From the NCBI RefSeq assembly GCF_002240355.1, contig NZ_CP016353.1:1600501-1664500 (forward strand): 64,000 nucleotides of DNA. The letters are read 5' to 3'. Made by a program: the position numbers and the translations under genes. The notes under the pieces were generated by a model, which saw only the letters and a list, made by a program, of their open reading frames with translations, had not been told where the DNA came from and made no database searches. This document shows, piece by piece, positions 29,003-38,671 of the stretch. This DNA is from Prauserella marina (lineage in GTDB: Bacteria; Actinomycetota; Actinomycetes; Mycobacteriales; Pseudonocardiaceae). How positions within the stretch are numbered: position 1 is the first letter of the stretch; every line of letters starts with the position of its first letter.

Positions 29003-29162
29003 TCTGTTCCTGTTTTTTGCAGAATGGAGATCCCGTTGGGTGAGAATCTACGATTCGTTCCGCGCGCCCCTCTCGTGGTCACGGCACGGGTTTCGGATCC
29101 GCTACCGATGAGTAACACTGGTCGTAGGTGAACCAGCAGAGCCGACTCGACGAGGAGGGGCC

Positions 29163-31097
29163 ATGGTCGACCAACCGCAGGTCACGGAGAAGGAAGCCAG
29201 GGCGGTCGCTGAAGCGGCGAGGGAGAGCGGCTGGGACAAGCCGTCCTTCGCGAAGGAGCTCTACCTCGGCCGGTTCCGCATGGACCTCGTGCACCCTCAC
29301 CCCAGGGCCGATCCGGCCGACGCCGCGAAAGCGGAAAAATTCCTGACCAGGCTCGGCAGCTACTGCGCGACGCTCGATCCCGCCGTCATCGAGCGGGAGG
29401 CCCGCATTCCCGACGACTACGTCAAGGGACTCGCCGAGCTGGGCTGCTTCGGTATCAAGATCCCCGAGTCCTACGGCGGTCTCGGGCTCAATCAGGTCGC
29501 CTACAACCAGGCACTGATGATGGTGGGTTCAGTGCATTCGACGCTGAGCGTGCTGCTCTCGGCGCATCAGTCGATCGGGGTTCCGGAACCGCTCAAACTC
29601 GCGGGCACTCCCGAGCAGAAGGCGCGCTTTCTGCCGCGCTGCGCGAAAGGCGCGGTCTCGGCGTTCCTGCTGACCGAACCCGATGTCGGTTCCGATCCGG
29701 CGCGGCTCGCGACCTCGGCGACCCCGGTCGAGGACGGCGAGGCATACGAGCTCGACGGCGTGAAGTTGTGGACCACCAACGGTGTCGTCGCCGAATTGCT
29801 GGTCGTCATGGCGCGGGTGCCGAAGAGCGAGGGGCACCGGGGCGGGGTCACCGCGTTCGTCGTCGAGGCCGATTCGCCGGGCATCACCGTCGAGCGCCGC
29901 AACGCGTTCATGGGCTTGCGTGGCATCGAGAACGGCGTCACCCGCTTCCACAAGGTCAGGGTGCCGAAGGCCAATGTCGTCGGCGGGGAAGGAAAAGGGC
30001 TCAAGATCGCGCTGGCGACGCTCAACACGGGCAGGTTGTCGATCCCCGCCTCATGCGCAGGTGCGGGCAAGTGGGCGCTCAAGATCGCCCGCGAGTGGTC
30101 GTCGCTGCGCGTGCAGTGGGGAAGGCCGGTGGGCGCGCACGAAGCGGTCGCCCGCAAGATCTCGTTCATCGCGGCGACGACCTACGCGCTGGAAGCCGTC
30201 GTCGAACTCTCCGCGCACATGGCAGACGAGGGACGCAACGACATCCGGATCGAAGCCGCGCTCGCCAAACTCTGGTCAAGCGAGATGGCCTGCACGATCG
30301 CCGACGAACTGCTCCAGATCAGGGGCGGAAGGGGATACGAGACGGCGGAGTCGCTTGCCGCGAGAGGTGAGCGCGCCGTTCCCGTCGAACAGCTGCTGCG
30401 AGATCTGCGCATCAACCGGATTTTCGAGGGCTCGACCGAGATCATGCACTTGCTGATCGCGAGGGAAGCCGTCGACACGCACCTCGCGGCGGCGGGCGCG
30501 CTCGCCGACACCGACGCCGCCCTTTCGCTCAAGGCTTCCGCCGCGGCGAAGGCGAGCGGGTTCTACGCGAAGTGGCTGCCGCAGCTGGTGACGGGAAAGG
30601 GACAGGTGCCATCCTCGTTCCGCGAGTTCGGGCCACTCGCCGAGCACCTGCGGTTCGTCGAGCGCGCCGCCCGCAAACTGGCGAGGTCGACCTTCTACGG
30701 CATGGCCCGCTGGCAGGCCGGCCTCGAACAGCGGCAAGGGTTCCTGAGCCGCATCGTCGACATCGGGGCCGAGCTGTTCGCCATGGCTGCTACCTGTGTG
30801 CGGGCCGAGATGCAGCGGTCGGAGGACGCGGAGCAGGGCGCGGCGGCCTACGAACTGGCCGGGGTGTTCTGCGAACAGTCCCGGCTGCGCGTGCGGGCGC
30901 TGTTCGACGCGCTGTGGAACAACACCGACAGGGCCGACACGAAGATCGCGAAAGCGGCGCTGGAAGGACGGTTCAGCTGGCTCGAGGAAGGCGTGCTCGA
31001 TCCGAGTGAGGGCACCGGTCCCTGGATCGCGGACTGGAAAGCGGGAGCCAGCGACAGCGACAACGTCGCCCGTCGCTATCTGCCGCCGACGGCGTAG
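29163..31097 (+). CDS. Acyl-CoA dehydrogenase, VLCAD-like
   Basis: A 644-residue FAD enzyme, longer than the usual ~380 because of a C-terminal extension, as in VLCAD/ACAD9-like proteins. Substrate/FAD motifs are FLLTEPDVGSDPARL and LWTTNGVVAELLVVMA, then NTGRLSIPASCAGAGKW. The likely catalytic Glu lies in INRIFEGSTEIMHL. The ATG at 29163 follows GAGGAGG by 6 bases. It would oxidise long acyl-CoAs in the first step of beta-oxidation. It is convergent with the DedA gene. Confidence 0.9.
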   Translation: MVDQPQVTEKEARAVAEAARESGWDKPSFAKELYLGRFRMDLVHPHPRADPADAAKAEKFLTRLGSYCATLDPAVIEREARIPDDYVKGLAELGCFGIKIPESYGGLGLNQVAYNQALMMVGSVHSTLSVLLSAHQSIGVPEPLKLAGTPEQKARFLPRCAKGAVSAFLLTEPDVGSDPARLATSATPVEDGEAYELDGVKLWTTNGVVAELLVVMARVPKSEGHRGGVTAFVVEADSPGITVERRNAFMGLRGIENGVTRFHKVRVPKANVVGGEGKGLKIALATLNTGRLSIPASCAGAGKWALKIAREWSSLRVQWGRPVGAHEAVARKISFIAATTYALEAVVELSAHMADEGRNDIRIEAALAKLWSSEMACTIADELLQIRGGRGYETAESLAARGERAVPVEQLLRDLRINRIFEGSTEIMHLLIAREAVDTHLAAAGALADTDAALSLKASAAAKASGFYAKWLPQLVTGKGQVPSSFREFGPLAEHLRFVERAARKLARSTFYGMARWQAGLEQRQGFLSRIVDIGAELFAMAATCVRAEMQRSEDAEQGAAAYELAGVFCEQSRLRVRALFDALWNNTDRADTKIAKAALEGRFSWLEEGVLDPSEGTGPWIADWKAGASDSDNVARRYLPPTA

Positions 31098-31107
31098 TGC
31101 GTTCGGG

Positions 31108-31770
31108 TCAGCTCACCGGGCCGACGGTCTCGTCCTGCTCGCCGCCCGGCTTTTCCTTGGCGCCGAGAGTCTTCTTGCGCTTGTACCTGATGAGGAAGAA
31201 CACGGCCACGACGGCGAGTGCCCCGACGACGATCATGCCGCCGGTGCTGAGCGCGCCCTCGACCTTCCTCGCGGCTTCGCCGAGGGCGGCACCGATGCTG
31301 ATGTGCAGCAGTGACCAGGCGACCGCGCCGCTGATCGCGGCGGGCAGGAACTTCCGGTAGGCGAGACCGGACGTGCCGGCCGCCGCGGGGGTCAGCGTGC
31401 GCACGACGGGAAGGAACCGCGCGAAGAACACCGCCCACGCGCCCCTGCGTTGCAGGATGCCGGTCGCCTTGTCCCACGCGTCGACGCCGTAGCGCTGGAT
31501 GAGCTTCGTCTCGCGCAGCCGGGGCCCGAACCGCTTGCCGATCGCGTACCCGATGGAGTCACCGACGACGGCGCACACGCTGACCACGGCCCACAGGATC
31601 AGGAACCGGGGTGCCGTCGTCGCCGTCGTCGACGCGATCAGCAACCCCGATTCGCCCGGCGCGATGAAACCGAGCCCGATCGTGCATTCGAGGAGAACGA
31701 GCAGGCCCGTCGCACCGACCAAAGCTGGCTGAGGAAGGCTTTGCAGCCAGTTGAGCAGATCGGTAACCAC
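31108..31770 (-). CDS. DedA family membrane protein
   Basis: A 220-residue multi-pass protein of the DedA/VTT family (putative lipid scramblase or flippase). Motifs are LLECTIGLGFIAPGESGLLI near helix 1, GDSIGYAIGKRFG, and FFARFLPVVRTLTPAAAGTS with the conserved Arg residues, then AAISGAVAWS. The C-terminus is a basic cytoplasmic tail. GTG start at 31770, with GGGGA upstream. It is a single gene; lipA lies upstream on the same strand beyond 136 bases. Confidence 0.9.
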   Translation of the reverse strand: MVTDLLNWLQSLPQPALVGATGLLVLLECTIGLGFIAPGESGLLIASTTATTAPRFLILWAVVSVCAVVGDSIGYAIGKRFGPRLRETKLIQRYGVDAWDKATGILQRRGAWAVFFARFLPVVRTLTPAAAGTSGLAYRKFLPAAISGAVAWSLLHISIGAALGEAARKVEGALSTGGMIVVGALAVVAVFFLIRYKRKKTLGAKEKPGGEQDETVGPVS

Positions 31771-31906
31771 GAGCGTCCCCTTGTGAGCCTGTGAGCTTGT
31801 CGTCCCGTGGCCGCGCGTTCGGCCACGCCGTTCGTCGTTAGGACGACACTATCGCCTGCTTGGTTCGGCCGATTCGGGGTTCTCCCTGATTTTGCCGCGC
31901 CCGGCG

Positions 31907-32914
31907 TTACGACTGCCGGGCCAGCAGGCTGCTCGCCTCCTGCGCGGCCGGGCCGGCCGTGGTGAGGTGCCGCAGGTTCTCCGGAAGCTGCTCGCCCCTG
32001 TGCTGTTTCGTCTGCGCGAACAACTTGCCGGCCCGGTAGGACGAGCGCACGAGCGGGCCTGCCATGACACCGGCGAAGCCCAGCTTCTCGGCCGCCTTGG
32101 TGTGCTCGACGAACTCCTCCGGCTTGACCCAGCGGTCGACCGGGTGGTGCCGTGGCGAAGGGCGCAGGTACTGGGTGATCGTGATGATCTCGCAGCCTGC
32201 CTCAACGAGGTCGCGCAGCGCTCCGGTGACCTCGTCGGGGGTTTCGCCCATGCCGAGGATCAGGTTCGACTTGGTGACCAGCCCCGCGTCGCGGGCCTTG
32301 GTGATGACTTCGAGTGAACGCTCGTACCGGAAAGCGGGCCGTAGCCGCTTGAACACGCGCGGCACCGTCTCCAGGTTGTGCGCGAGCACCTCCGGCCGCG
32401 AGGAGAACACCTCGGCGAGCTGGTCGGGTTCGGCGTTGAAGTCGGGGATCAGCAGTTCGACACCGGTTCCGGGATTGAGCTCGTGGATCTGGCGCACGGT
32501 CTCGGCGTACAGCCAGGCGCCGCCGTCGTCGAGATCGTCCCTCGCGACGCCGGTGACCGTCGAGTAGCGAAGGCCCATGGCCTGCACGCTCTCGGCGACC
32601 TTGCGCGGCTCCGACCGGTCGAGCGCCGTGGGTTTGCCGGTGTCGATCAGGCAGAAGTCGCAGCGCCTCGTGCACTGCTCGCCGCCGATCAGGAACGTGG
32701 CTTCGCGGTCTTCCCAGCACTCGTAGATATTGGGACAGCCCGCTTCCTCACACACGGTGTGCAGTCCCTCGCGCCGCACGAGTCCCTTGAGTTCGGTGAA
32801 CTCCGGACCCATGCGCGCCCGGGTCTTGATCCAGGACGGCTTCTTCTCGATTGGGGTCTGGCTGTTGCGGACCTCAAGCCGCAGCAGCTTCCGACCCTCC
32901 GGCACAGCAGTCAC
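31907..32914 (-). CDS. lipA: Lipoyl synthase
   Basis: A 335-residue radical-SAM enzyme that inserts two sulfurs into octanoyl groups on E2 lipoyl domains. The auxiliary cluster ligands Cys55, Cys60 and Cys66 lie in [12 protein letters not shown]. The SAM cluster ligands Cys81, Cys85 and Cys88 lie in CTRRCDFC. The C-terminal RSSYRAGK holds the cluster-binding Ser. GTG start at 32914. lipB is 3.4 kb away on the same strand, separated here by an SDR, a TetR pair and an LLM gene. Confidence 0.97.
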   Translation of the reverse strand: MTAVPEGRKLLRLEVRNSQTPIEKKPSWIKTRARMGPEFTELKGLVRREGLHTVCEEAGCPNIYECWEDREATFLIGGEQCTRRCDFCLIDTGKPTALDRSEPRKVAESVQAMGLRYSTVTGVARDDLDDGGAWLYAETVRQIHELNPGTGVELLIPDFNAEPDQLAEVFSSRPEVLAHNLETVPRVFKRLRPAFRYERSLEVITKARDAGLVTKSNLILGMGETPDEVTGALRDLVEAGCEIITITQYLRPSPRHHPVDRWVKPEEFVEHTKAAEKLGFAGVMAGPLVRSSYRAGKLFAQTKQHRGEQLPENLRHLTTAGPAAQEASSLLARQS

Positions 32915-32950
32915 GAACCCAGCCTACGCGTCCGATCTTCACCGACAAGC

Positions 32951-33943
32951 TCACTCCGGGTCCGGGGTGATCCCGGTCAACTTCGCGGTCAGCGCCCACA
33001 GCCCCGCACCGAGGGCGGCGTCGCTCGCCGTGCGTGAGGGAGTGCCCTTCGCGGGGTATCCGCGCAGCGCACCGAGACCGCGAGGGCCGATGAAGTCGCC
33101 GCCGGTGACCTCGTCGGCGGTGGCGGCGTAGAGCTGAGGCAGCGCGCCCATCCGCGAGTTCTGCGCCAGTAGCAGCTCGCCGAGCCTGGTGCCGGTGCGA
33201 ATGACACCCCTGGCGAGCGCGTTGCCGTGCGAGCGGGCCATGGCGCCGCCCAGTCCGGTGTCGCTGTAACCGGGGTGGGCGGCGACGCTGAGCACCGGCG
33301 AACCGGCTGCCCTCAGCCTGCGGTCCAGTTCCATCGTGAAGACCTGGTTGGCCAGCTTCGACTGCGCGTAGGCGGCGGCGGGGTTGTAGCGCCGCTGCTC
33401 GAAGAACGGGTCGTCGAGGTCGATCCTGCCGCCGTTGGCGGTGAGGCTGGAGACGGTGACGACCCTCGCCGCCTTCGCGCCGCGCAGGGCGGGCATCAGC
33501 AGCCAGGTGAGCGCGGCGTGCCCGAGGTGATTGGTGCCGAACTGGGTCTCGAAGCCGTCGGTGGTCGCGCCCTTCGGGGTGCCCATGAGCCCCGCGTTGT
33601 TGATTAGGACGTCGAGCGTGCCTCCGGTGAGATCGCGTACGGCTGTCACGCTCCGCCGCACCGAGGCGAGGTCGGCGAGATCGAGCGAGATCAGCGCGGG
33701 CTGCGTCGCCGCGACCACCTCGACGTCGTTGAGCGCCTGCCTGCCTCGCTCCTCGGAGCGGCAGGCGAGCAGCACCGTCGCGCCCTTGGCCGCGAGCACC
33801 TTCGCCGTGCGCAGCCCCAGCCCGGAGTTGGCGCCGGTGATCAGCACCGTGGTGCCCGTCTGGTCGCCGATGTCGCGCTCGGCCCACGTGCCGTGCCCGG
33901 GCGCCCGTTGTCCGTCCCGCCGCTGTCCGTCCTGCCTCGCCAT
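32951..33943 (-). CDS. Short-chain dehydrogenase/reductase
   Basis: A 330-residue SDR. Cofactor motif TGANSGLGLRTA, INNAGLMG, catalytic Ser in VVTVSSLTANGG and YAQSK as the Tyr-Lys pair. The long C-terminus resembles retinol-dehydrogenase-like SDRs with unknown substrates. The first 25 residues are hydrophilic and the true start may be slightly downstream of 33943. It ends 36 bases upstream of lipA on the same strand. Confidence 0.88.
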   Translation of the reverse strand: MARQDGQRRDGQRAPGHGTWAERDIGDQTGTTVLITGANSGLGLRTAKVLAAKGATVLLACRSEERGRQALNDVEVVAATQPALISLDLADLASVRRSVTAVRDLTGGTLDVLINNAGLMGTPKGATTDGFETQFGTNHLGHAALTWLLMPALRGAKAARVVTVSSLTANGGRIDLDDPFFEQRRYNPAAAYAQSKLANQVFTMELDRRLRAAGSPVLSVAAHPGYSDTGLGGAMARSHGNALARGVIRTGTRLGELLLAQNSRMGALPQLYAATADEVTGGDFIGPRGLGALRGYPAKGTPSRTASDAALGAGLWALTAKLTGITPDPE

Positions 33944-33984
33944 GGCCGACAGCTAACTACACGTGCTGACGCGGGGACAACACG

Positions 33985-34566
33985 TCATGCCGTCGGCGCG
34001 AGCGCTCGCAGCAGCTGGCCGAGCGGGTTGGCTTTGCGCGCAGGACGTTGCCCCGGGTGCCGCCGCCGCTCGCGCAGCAGCGCCACGAAGGCGTTGCCGA
34101 CCTCGGTGACCTCGGCGTCCGGTTCGCCGGGTTCGGCGAGGCCCGCCGTGATCGCCAGCATCCGCAGTTCGGCGTCGTTGGCGGCCCTCAGCGCGGGACT
34201 GGCCGCCGTCGCGCTGTCGAGTAGTCCTCGCAGCGTCGCGTTGTCACGCTCGGCGGACAGCCATGCCCTTGCCACCGCGTCGACCTGGTCTGTGTCGTCC
34301 TTACCGCCGCGCGGGTCACCGGCGTCCTCGGGGCCGGAGTTCTCGACCCTGAGCCTGCCGCCGAGTACCTGGCTCCACTTGTACTGCAAAGCCAGCAGCA
34401 GCCGTTCCTCGCCGCCGAACTCCCTGATCGCCTCGGGCACCGCGCGCCACGGCGGCTCGTGCTGTTTCCCGGCCTTCGCGGCATCCAGTACGGCATCGAT
34501 GAGGTCGCGCCTGCGATAGAAGTCTTCCCAGCTCACGTCCGATCCCCTTCCGTGCCTCAAGGTCAT
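33985..34566 (-). CDS. Hypothetical protein divergent from a TetR regulator
   Basis: About 193 residues from the ATG at 34566 (MTLRHGRGSDVSWEDFYRRR); an earlier ATG at 34584 would overlap the operator. It is mostly helical and charged, with no membrane segment, signal peptide or recognised catalytic motif. DLIDAVLDAAKAG and RLLLALQYKWSQVLGGRL are notable helices. It starts only 16 bases from a 15-bp palindrome matched by a second one near the divergent tetR, so the TetR protein probably controls it. Confidence 0.7.
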   Translation of the reverse strand: MTLRHGRGSDVSWEDFYRRRDLIDAVLDAAKAGKQHEPPWRAVPEAIREFGGEERLLLALQYKWSQVLGGRLRVENSGPEDAGDPRGGKDDTDQVDAVARAWLSAERDNATLRGLLDSATAASPALRAANDAELRMLAITAGLAEPGEPDAEVTEVGNAFVALLRERRRHPGQRPARKANPLGQLLRALAPTA

Positions 34567-34581
34567 ACCGGCGGTTTGCGA

Positions 34582-34596
34582 CATACTCTCGGTATG
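34582..34596. promoter_or_regulatory. Candidate TetR operator 1
   Basis: The palindrome CATACTCTCGGTATG has arms CATAC/GTATG and a 5-base spacer. It lies between the divergent hypothetical and tetR genes. Confidence 0.65.
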
Positions 34597-34613
34597 GATC
34601 CGACGCGACCCAA

Positions 34614-34628
34614 CATACCATCGGTATG
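34614..34628. promoter_or_regulatory. Candidate TetR operator 2
   Basis: The palindrome CATACCATCGGTATG has the same arms and spacer length as the site at 34582, with centres 32 bp apart (about three helical turns). This fits two TetR dimers bound on one face of the DNA. A further half-site CATACC lies at 34564. Confidence 0.65.
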
Positions 34629-34666
34629 GCGATGGTGTGCGGCGTAGAGTCGTGAGCGTGGTGACA

Positions 34667-35275
34667 ATGCGGTCAAGAAGAGAAGAGTATTCCGAATCGA
34701 CCCGTTCGGCTCTGGTCGACAGCGCGATCGCACTGTTCACCACGCGCGGTTACGCCGGTACGTCACTCGACGAGATCGCCAAGCGGACCAAGGTCACCAA
34801 AGGTGCGCTCTACCACCACTTCAGTGGTAAGCAGGCTGTTTTCGAGGCGGCGTTCGACGCGGTGGAAACCGACGTGAAAGGGCGGCTGGAAAAGATACTG
34901 CGGGGTCCGGAAAAACCGTGGGACCGAGCGTTGAACGGGCTCAGGGAATTCATTTCCAGTTGCCTCGATCCGGCTTATCAGCGCATCGCCATTCACGAGG
35001 CTCCTGTAGTCATGGGCTGGCAGCGCTGGAAGGAAGCCGAGGACAGGTACAGCTTCGGCCTGATCAGGTCGAGCCTGCGGGACCTCATCGACGCGGGCGA
35101 GATCATGAACGTGCCGGTCGAGGTCACGTCCAGGCTGCTGTTCGGCGCGCTGTCCAGCGCCGCCACCGAAATCGCGGGCTCGGCCGACCCCGAAGCGGTG
35201 GGCCGTCAGGTCGAGACGGTCATCATCAGCCTGCTTCATCAGGTCCGCCAGCCGCCCCCGGACAGCGCTGAATAG
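34667..35275 (+). CDS. TetR/AcrR family transcriptional regulator
   Basis: About 202 residues. The N-terminal helix-turn-helix is GYAGTSLDEIAKRTKVTKG followed by ALYHHFSGKQAVFEAAF, the TetR hallmark. The ligand-binding domain follows with no recognisable ligand signature. ATG at 34667 chosen; GTG codons at 34661 and 34637 are in frame. It probably represses itself and the divergent gene through the paired palindromes at 34582 and 34614. The LLM gene begins 15 bases downstream and may be co-transcribed. Confidence 0.88.
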   Translation: MRSRREEYSESTRSALVDSAIALFTTRGYAGTSLDEIAKRTKVTKGALYHHFSGKQAVFEAAFDAVETDVKGRLEKILRGPEKPWDRALNGLREFISSCLDPAYQRIAIHEAPVVMGWQRWKEAEDRYSFGLIRSSLRDLIDAGEIMNVPVEVTSRLLFGALSSAATEIAGSADPEAVGRQVETVIISLLHQVRQPPPDSAE

Positions 35276-35289
35276 TTACGCTCAAGCGC

Positions 35290-36225
35290 GTGGAACTCAG
35301 GATCTTCACCGAACCCCAGCAAGGTGCGAGCTACGACGACCTGCTCGCCATCGCCAAGGCGACAGAGGACGCGGGCTACGACGCGTTCTTCCGGTCCGAC
35401 CACTACCTGAAGATGGGCTCGGTCAGCGGGCTGCCCGGCCCGACCGACGCCTGGATCACGCTCGCCGGCCTCGCCCGCGAGACCTCCCGCATCCGGCTCG
35501 GCACGCTGGTGACCGCCGCGACCTTCCGGCATCCCTCGGTGCTGGCCATCTCGGTCGCCCAGGTCGACCAGATGTCCGGCGGCAGGGTCGAGCTGGGTCT
35601 CGGTTCCGGCTGGTTCGCCGAGGAGCACACCGCATACGGCATTCCCATGCCCGCCACGAAGGAACTGTTCGACCGCTACTCCGAACAGCTCGCGATCATC
35701 ACCGGCCTGTGGGGGACGCCGGAGGGCGAGACCTTCTGCTTCGACGGCACCTACTACACGCTCCAGGACTCACCAGCGCTGCCGAAACCCGCACAGCGGC
35801 CGGGGCCGCCGGTGATCGTCGGCGGGCTGGGCAAGAAGCGCACTCCCGAACTCGCCGCCCGCTACGCGAGCGAGTTCAACCTGCCGTTCGTCGACATCGA
35901 CACCGCGCTCGCGCAGTACGAGCGGGTCGACGCGGCGGTGCGCGCGGCCGGAAGGGACCCGAAAGACATCGTCCGCTCGGCCGCGCTGGTCATCGCCGTC
36001 GGCAGGAACGAGGCCGAGGTCGCCAAGCGCGCCGAAGCCATCGGCAGGGAAGTACCCGAGCTGCGGGCCAACGGCCTCGCCGGCACCCCGGCCGAGGTGG
36101 TCGACAAGATCGGCCAGTGGCGCGAGAAGACCGGCGTATCCCGTCTGTACTTGCAGGCACTCGACGTGAGCGACCTCGACCACGTGGAGCTGATCGCGGC
36201 CGAGGTCAAGCCCCAGCTCGACTGA
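35290..36225 (+). CDS. LLM-class (F420-dependent type) oxidoreductase
   Basis: A 311-residue TIM-barrel protein of the luciferase-like monooxygenase superfamily. Motifs include DAFFRSDHYLKMG, RIRLGTLVTAATFRHP and GGRVELGLGSGWFAEEH, which are common in the F420-using branch of actinobacteria. GTG start at 35290. It lies 15 bases after tetR, so both may form one operon. The substrate is unknown; F420 use is inferred from the family, not from a diagnostic residue. Confidence 0.87.
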   Translation: MELRIFTEPQQGASYDDLLAIAKATEDAGYDAFFRSDHYLKMGSVSGLPGPTDAWITLAGLARETSRIRLGTLVTAATFRHPSVLAISVAQVDQMSGGRVELGLGSGWFAEEHTAYGIPMPATKELFDRYSEQLAIITGLWGTPEGETFCFDGTYYTLQDSPALPKPAQRPGPPVIVGGLGKKRTPELAARYASEFNLPFVDIDTALAQYERVDAAVRAAGRDPKDIVRSAALVIAVGRNEAEVAKRAEAIGREVPELRANGLAGTPAEVVDKIGQWREKTGVSRLYLQALDVSDLDHVELIAAEVKPQLD

Positions 36226-36270
36226 GCGCTCCGGCGACGGGGGCTCGATCGGGCCCCCGTGGCCACCCGG

Positions 36271-37014
36271 TCAGGTGCGCAGCGCGAAGGTGACGCCGGG
36301 GGCGCTCGGCTGCTCCGGCCTCGGCAGCCAGTGGTCGCTGACCGGCAGTTCGCCCTCCAGCGCGGCCAGCACCGCGTCTCTCGCGGCGGGCAGTGCCTCG
36401 GCGACCGTGACGTCACGCCCCGTTTCCAGCGAAAGCGACGTGGTACCGGCGTCACTGATACCGCACGGCACGATCTTGCCGAACGCGCCGAGGTCGGCGT
36501 TGCAATTCAGTTCGAAGCCGTGCATGGTCACGCCGCGCTGGACCCTGATGCCGATCGCGGCGATCTTGCGCTCCTGGCGCCCCTCTTCGGCGGGAAGCCA
36601 CACCCCGCTGCGTCCTTCGACCCTGCCGGTGCGCACGCCGAATCCGGCGCACACGGCGATGAGCGCTTCCTCGATCCGGCGCACGTAGTCGACGACGTCG
36701 ATGGGGTCGGTGAGCTTCACGATGGGGTAGCCGACGAGCTGGCCAGGACCGTGCCAGGTGATGCGCCCGCCCCTGTCGACGTCGATGACCGGGCTGCCGT
36801 CGACCGGCCTGTCCTCGGGCCGGGTGCGTTTGCCCGCCGTGTACACGGAGGGGTGCTCCAGCAGCAGCATCGTGTCGGCGCCGCGCTCCTCGGCGCGGGC
36901 GGCGGCGTGCTCGCGTTGCAGTTCCCACGCTCGCAGGTACTCGACGACACCGATCTCGCGCACGTCGACGGGATCGCCACCAGCGCGGCAGGACATGGTC
37001 GCTTTCGCAGTCAC
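36271..37014 (-). CDS. lipB: Octanoyl-ACP:protein octanoyltransferase
   Basis: A 247-residue enzyme that moves octanoyl from ACP to lipoyl domains, the step before LipA. The catalytic pair is Lys150 ([10 protein letters not shown]) and Cys184 (IVPCGISD). [18 protein letters not shown] is the family signature. I take the GTG at 37014 as the start because it overlaps the stop of the PAP2 gene (GTGA), suggesting coupling; ATG at 36996 is also possible. It serves the aceE/E2 system encoded in this window. Confidence 0.95.
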   Translation of the reverse strand: MTAKATMSCRAGGDPVDVREIGVVEYLRAWELQREHAAARAEERGADTMLLLEHPSVYTAGKRTRPEDRPVDGSPVIDVDRGGRITWHGPGQLVGYPIVKLTDPIDVVDYVRRIEEALIAVCAGFGVRTGRVEGRSGVWLPAEEGRQERKIAAIGIRVQRGVTMHGFELNCNADLGAFGKIVPCGISDAGTTSLSLETGRDVTVAEALPAARDAVLAALEGELPVSDHWLPRPEQPSAPGVTFALRT

Positions 37015-37676
37015 ATCGACGAGGCTACGCCGCGCCGCTTCACTGGTACCAGCCGCAGTGCCGCGCCCGACAGCAGCGCGATCCCGGCCACGGCGAGCAC
37101 GGCGCCGAGCGTGTCGGTCAGCCAGTGCACGTCGAGCACGACGCGGCTCGCCGCGCACAGGACGATGGCGAGCGCGCCGAACCACGCGGTCAGCGCGACG
37201 AGCCGGGGAGCCAGCCACAAGCACAGAACGACGAGCGCGGCGACCGTACTGGCGACGGAAACGACGTGCCCGCTGGGAAAGCTGAAATCGGGGAAGGGTC
37301 TCGGCCGTTCCCTCGCGAAGAGTGGCTTGCCGAGGAAACTCGCCGCCCGGCAACACACCAGCAGCACGAGTGTCCGGAAAATGACGCTGGCGTGCCACGA
37401 CCGGCCCCGCCGCCACAGCACGGTGCCCGCGACCGCGAGCACGACGGCGAGCAGCACCGGCAACACCGGGCCGAGAACGGCGCTCACGATGTTCGCGACG
37501 GTGCCGGCCGTGCCCCGCCACTGGTCGCGCAACGCCTCGCCGATACCGGCGTCGAGGCCGTGGGCCGGTGCCGGACTCACCGCGAACCCGAGTACCGCGA
37601 AGCCGGTGAGCAGTACGATTCCCGCGGCGATCGAACCGATCAGCGCGGCACGTCCCTCAGCGCGTTGCACGGTCAC
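37011..37676 (-). CDS. PAP2-family phosphatase
   Basis: A 221-residue membrane protein with about six helices and the three PAP2 motifs: [16 protein letters not shown] and [12 protein letters not shown], with catalytic His in the second and third. Likely substrates are lipid phosphates or undecaprenyl diphosphate, which cannot be distinguished here. It overlaps lipB by 4 bp and starts 9 bases after the TIGR01777 gene, so the three form one operon. Confidence 0.9.
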   Translation of the reverse strand: MTVQRAEGRAALIGSIAAGIVLLTGFAVLGFAVSPAPAHGLDAGIGEALRDQWRGTAGTVANIVSAVLGPVLPVLLAVVLAVAGTVLWRRGRSWHASVIFRTLVLLVCCRAASFLGKPLFARERPRPFPDFSFPSGHVVSVASTVAALVVLCLWLAPRLVALTAWFGALAIVLCAASRVVLDVHWLTDTLGAVLAVAGIALLSGAALRLVPVKRRGVASSM

Positions 37677-37684
37677 CGGCGCTT

Positions 37685-38569
37685 TCAGAGCACCGCCGCG
37701 AGCGCGCCGCCGAGTTCGGGGTTGGCGAAGGAGAAACCCGCGCGCGGCAGTGCGGCCGACGTCGCTCTCGGGCCGGTCAGCAGCATCTCGTCGGCGGCTT
37801 CACCGAGCGCGAGCCGCAGCACGGCGCCGGGAGCCCGCCACGGGGCCGGTCTGCGCAGTGCCCTGCCGAGTGTCCTGGTGAACTCCGCGTTGGTGACCGG
37901 AGTGGGAGCGGCAAGGTTCAGCGGCCCGGACACCGTGTCGTGTTCGAGTGCGAACCGGATGGCTTCGACGTGATCGGGAAGGCTGATCCACGAGAAGTAC
38001 TGGTTCCCTTCGCCGAGCTTGGCGCCGAGCCCCAGCAGGAACACCGGCTTGAGCAGGCCGAGAATGCCGCCCTTTCCGGAAAGCACGGGCGCTGTGCGCA
38101 GGGTGACGACCCTGGCTCCCGCCGTCCTCGCCGGTGCCGTGCGGGCTTCCCACGCCTGGCACAGCCCGGAAAGGAATCCCGATCCGGCCGCGCCGCCCTC
38201 GTCGACCTCCACGTCGCCGGTGTCGCCGTAGAAGTGCACGCCCGACCCGTTGATCAGCACGGGAATCCCACGTTCCGCGACGGCTTCGGCCAGTACCTCG
38301 GTCGGTTCGAGCCTGCTGTCGGTGAGCAACTGTTTGCGGGCTCCGCTCCACCTTCCCGACACGAGCGGCGCGCCGCACAGGTTGACCACCGCGTCGACCC
38401 CGTCGAGCGCGCCGTCGTCGATCCGGCCCGCCGGAGGATCCCAGTTGAACTCGTCTGCTGCCCTGGTTTCCCTGCGCACCAGCCGGACGACCTCGTGGCC
38501 TTCCGTTCTCAGCCGGGGCACGAGTGTCGTGCCGATGAGACCGCTCGATCCGGCGACGAGAACGCGCAT
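37685..38569 (-). CDS. TIGR01777-type NAD(P)-binding epimerase
   Basis: A 294-residue extended-SDR protein starting MRVLVAGSSGLIGTTLVPRL at the ATG at 38569. VVNLCGAPLVSGRWSGARK and INGSGVHFYGDTG are characteristic of the TIGR01777 (YfcH/SulA-like) family, often called a cell-division-associated epimerase without firm evidence. It occupies the same place beside lipB and the E2 gene as Rv2216 of M. tuberculosis. First gene of the epimerase-PAP2-lipB operon; a terminator separates it from the E2 gene. Confidence 0.88.
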   Translation of the reverse strand: MRVLVAGSSGLIGTTLVPRLRTEGHEVVRLVRRETRAADEFNWDPPAGRIDDGALDGVDAVVNLCGAPLVSGRWSGARKQLLTDSRLEPTEVLAEAVAERGIPVLINGSGVHFYGDTGDVEVDEGGAAGSGFLSGLCQAWEARTAPARTAGARVVTLRTAPVLSGKGGILGLLKPVFLLGLGAKLGEGNQYFSWISLPDHVEAIRFALEHDTVSGPLNLAAPTPVTNAEFTRTLGRALRRPAPWRAPGAVLRLALGEAADEMLLTGPRATSAALPRAGFSFANPELGGALAAVL

Positions 38570-38623
38570 ACCGTCCACTCTAGACAAAGGGCGGCCGCGC
38601 GTGCGATCTCGCCGGGTACGGAA

Positions 38624-38656
38624 AAGGGCGCCCACCCGCGAAGGTGGACGCCCCTT
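38624..38656 (-). terminator. Terminator of the two-lipoyl E2 gene
   Basis: The arms AAGGGCGCCCACC and GGTGGACGCCCCTT pair with one bulge around a 6-base loop. On the minus strand the stem runs into CCCTTTTCC. It lies 16 bases after the E2 stop. Confidence 0.8.
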
Positions 38657-38671
38657 ACCGGTTCATGAGGA

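Noticed and set aside
28381-29118. A 245-codon minus-strand frame as an intact gene
   Set aside because: Only its last ~70 residues are meaningful (Ig-like domain of an L,D-transpeptidase); the rest is frameshifted noise, so the region is annotated as a pseudogene.
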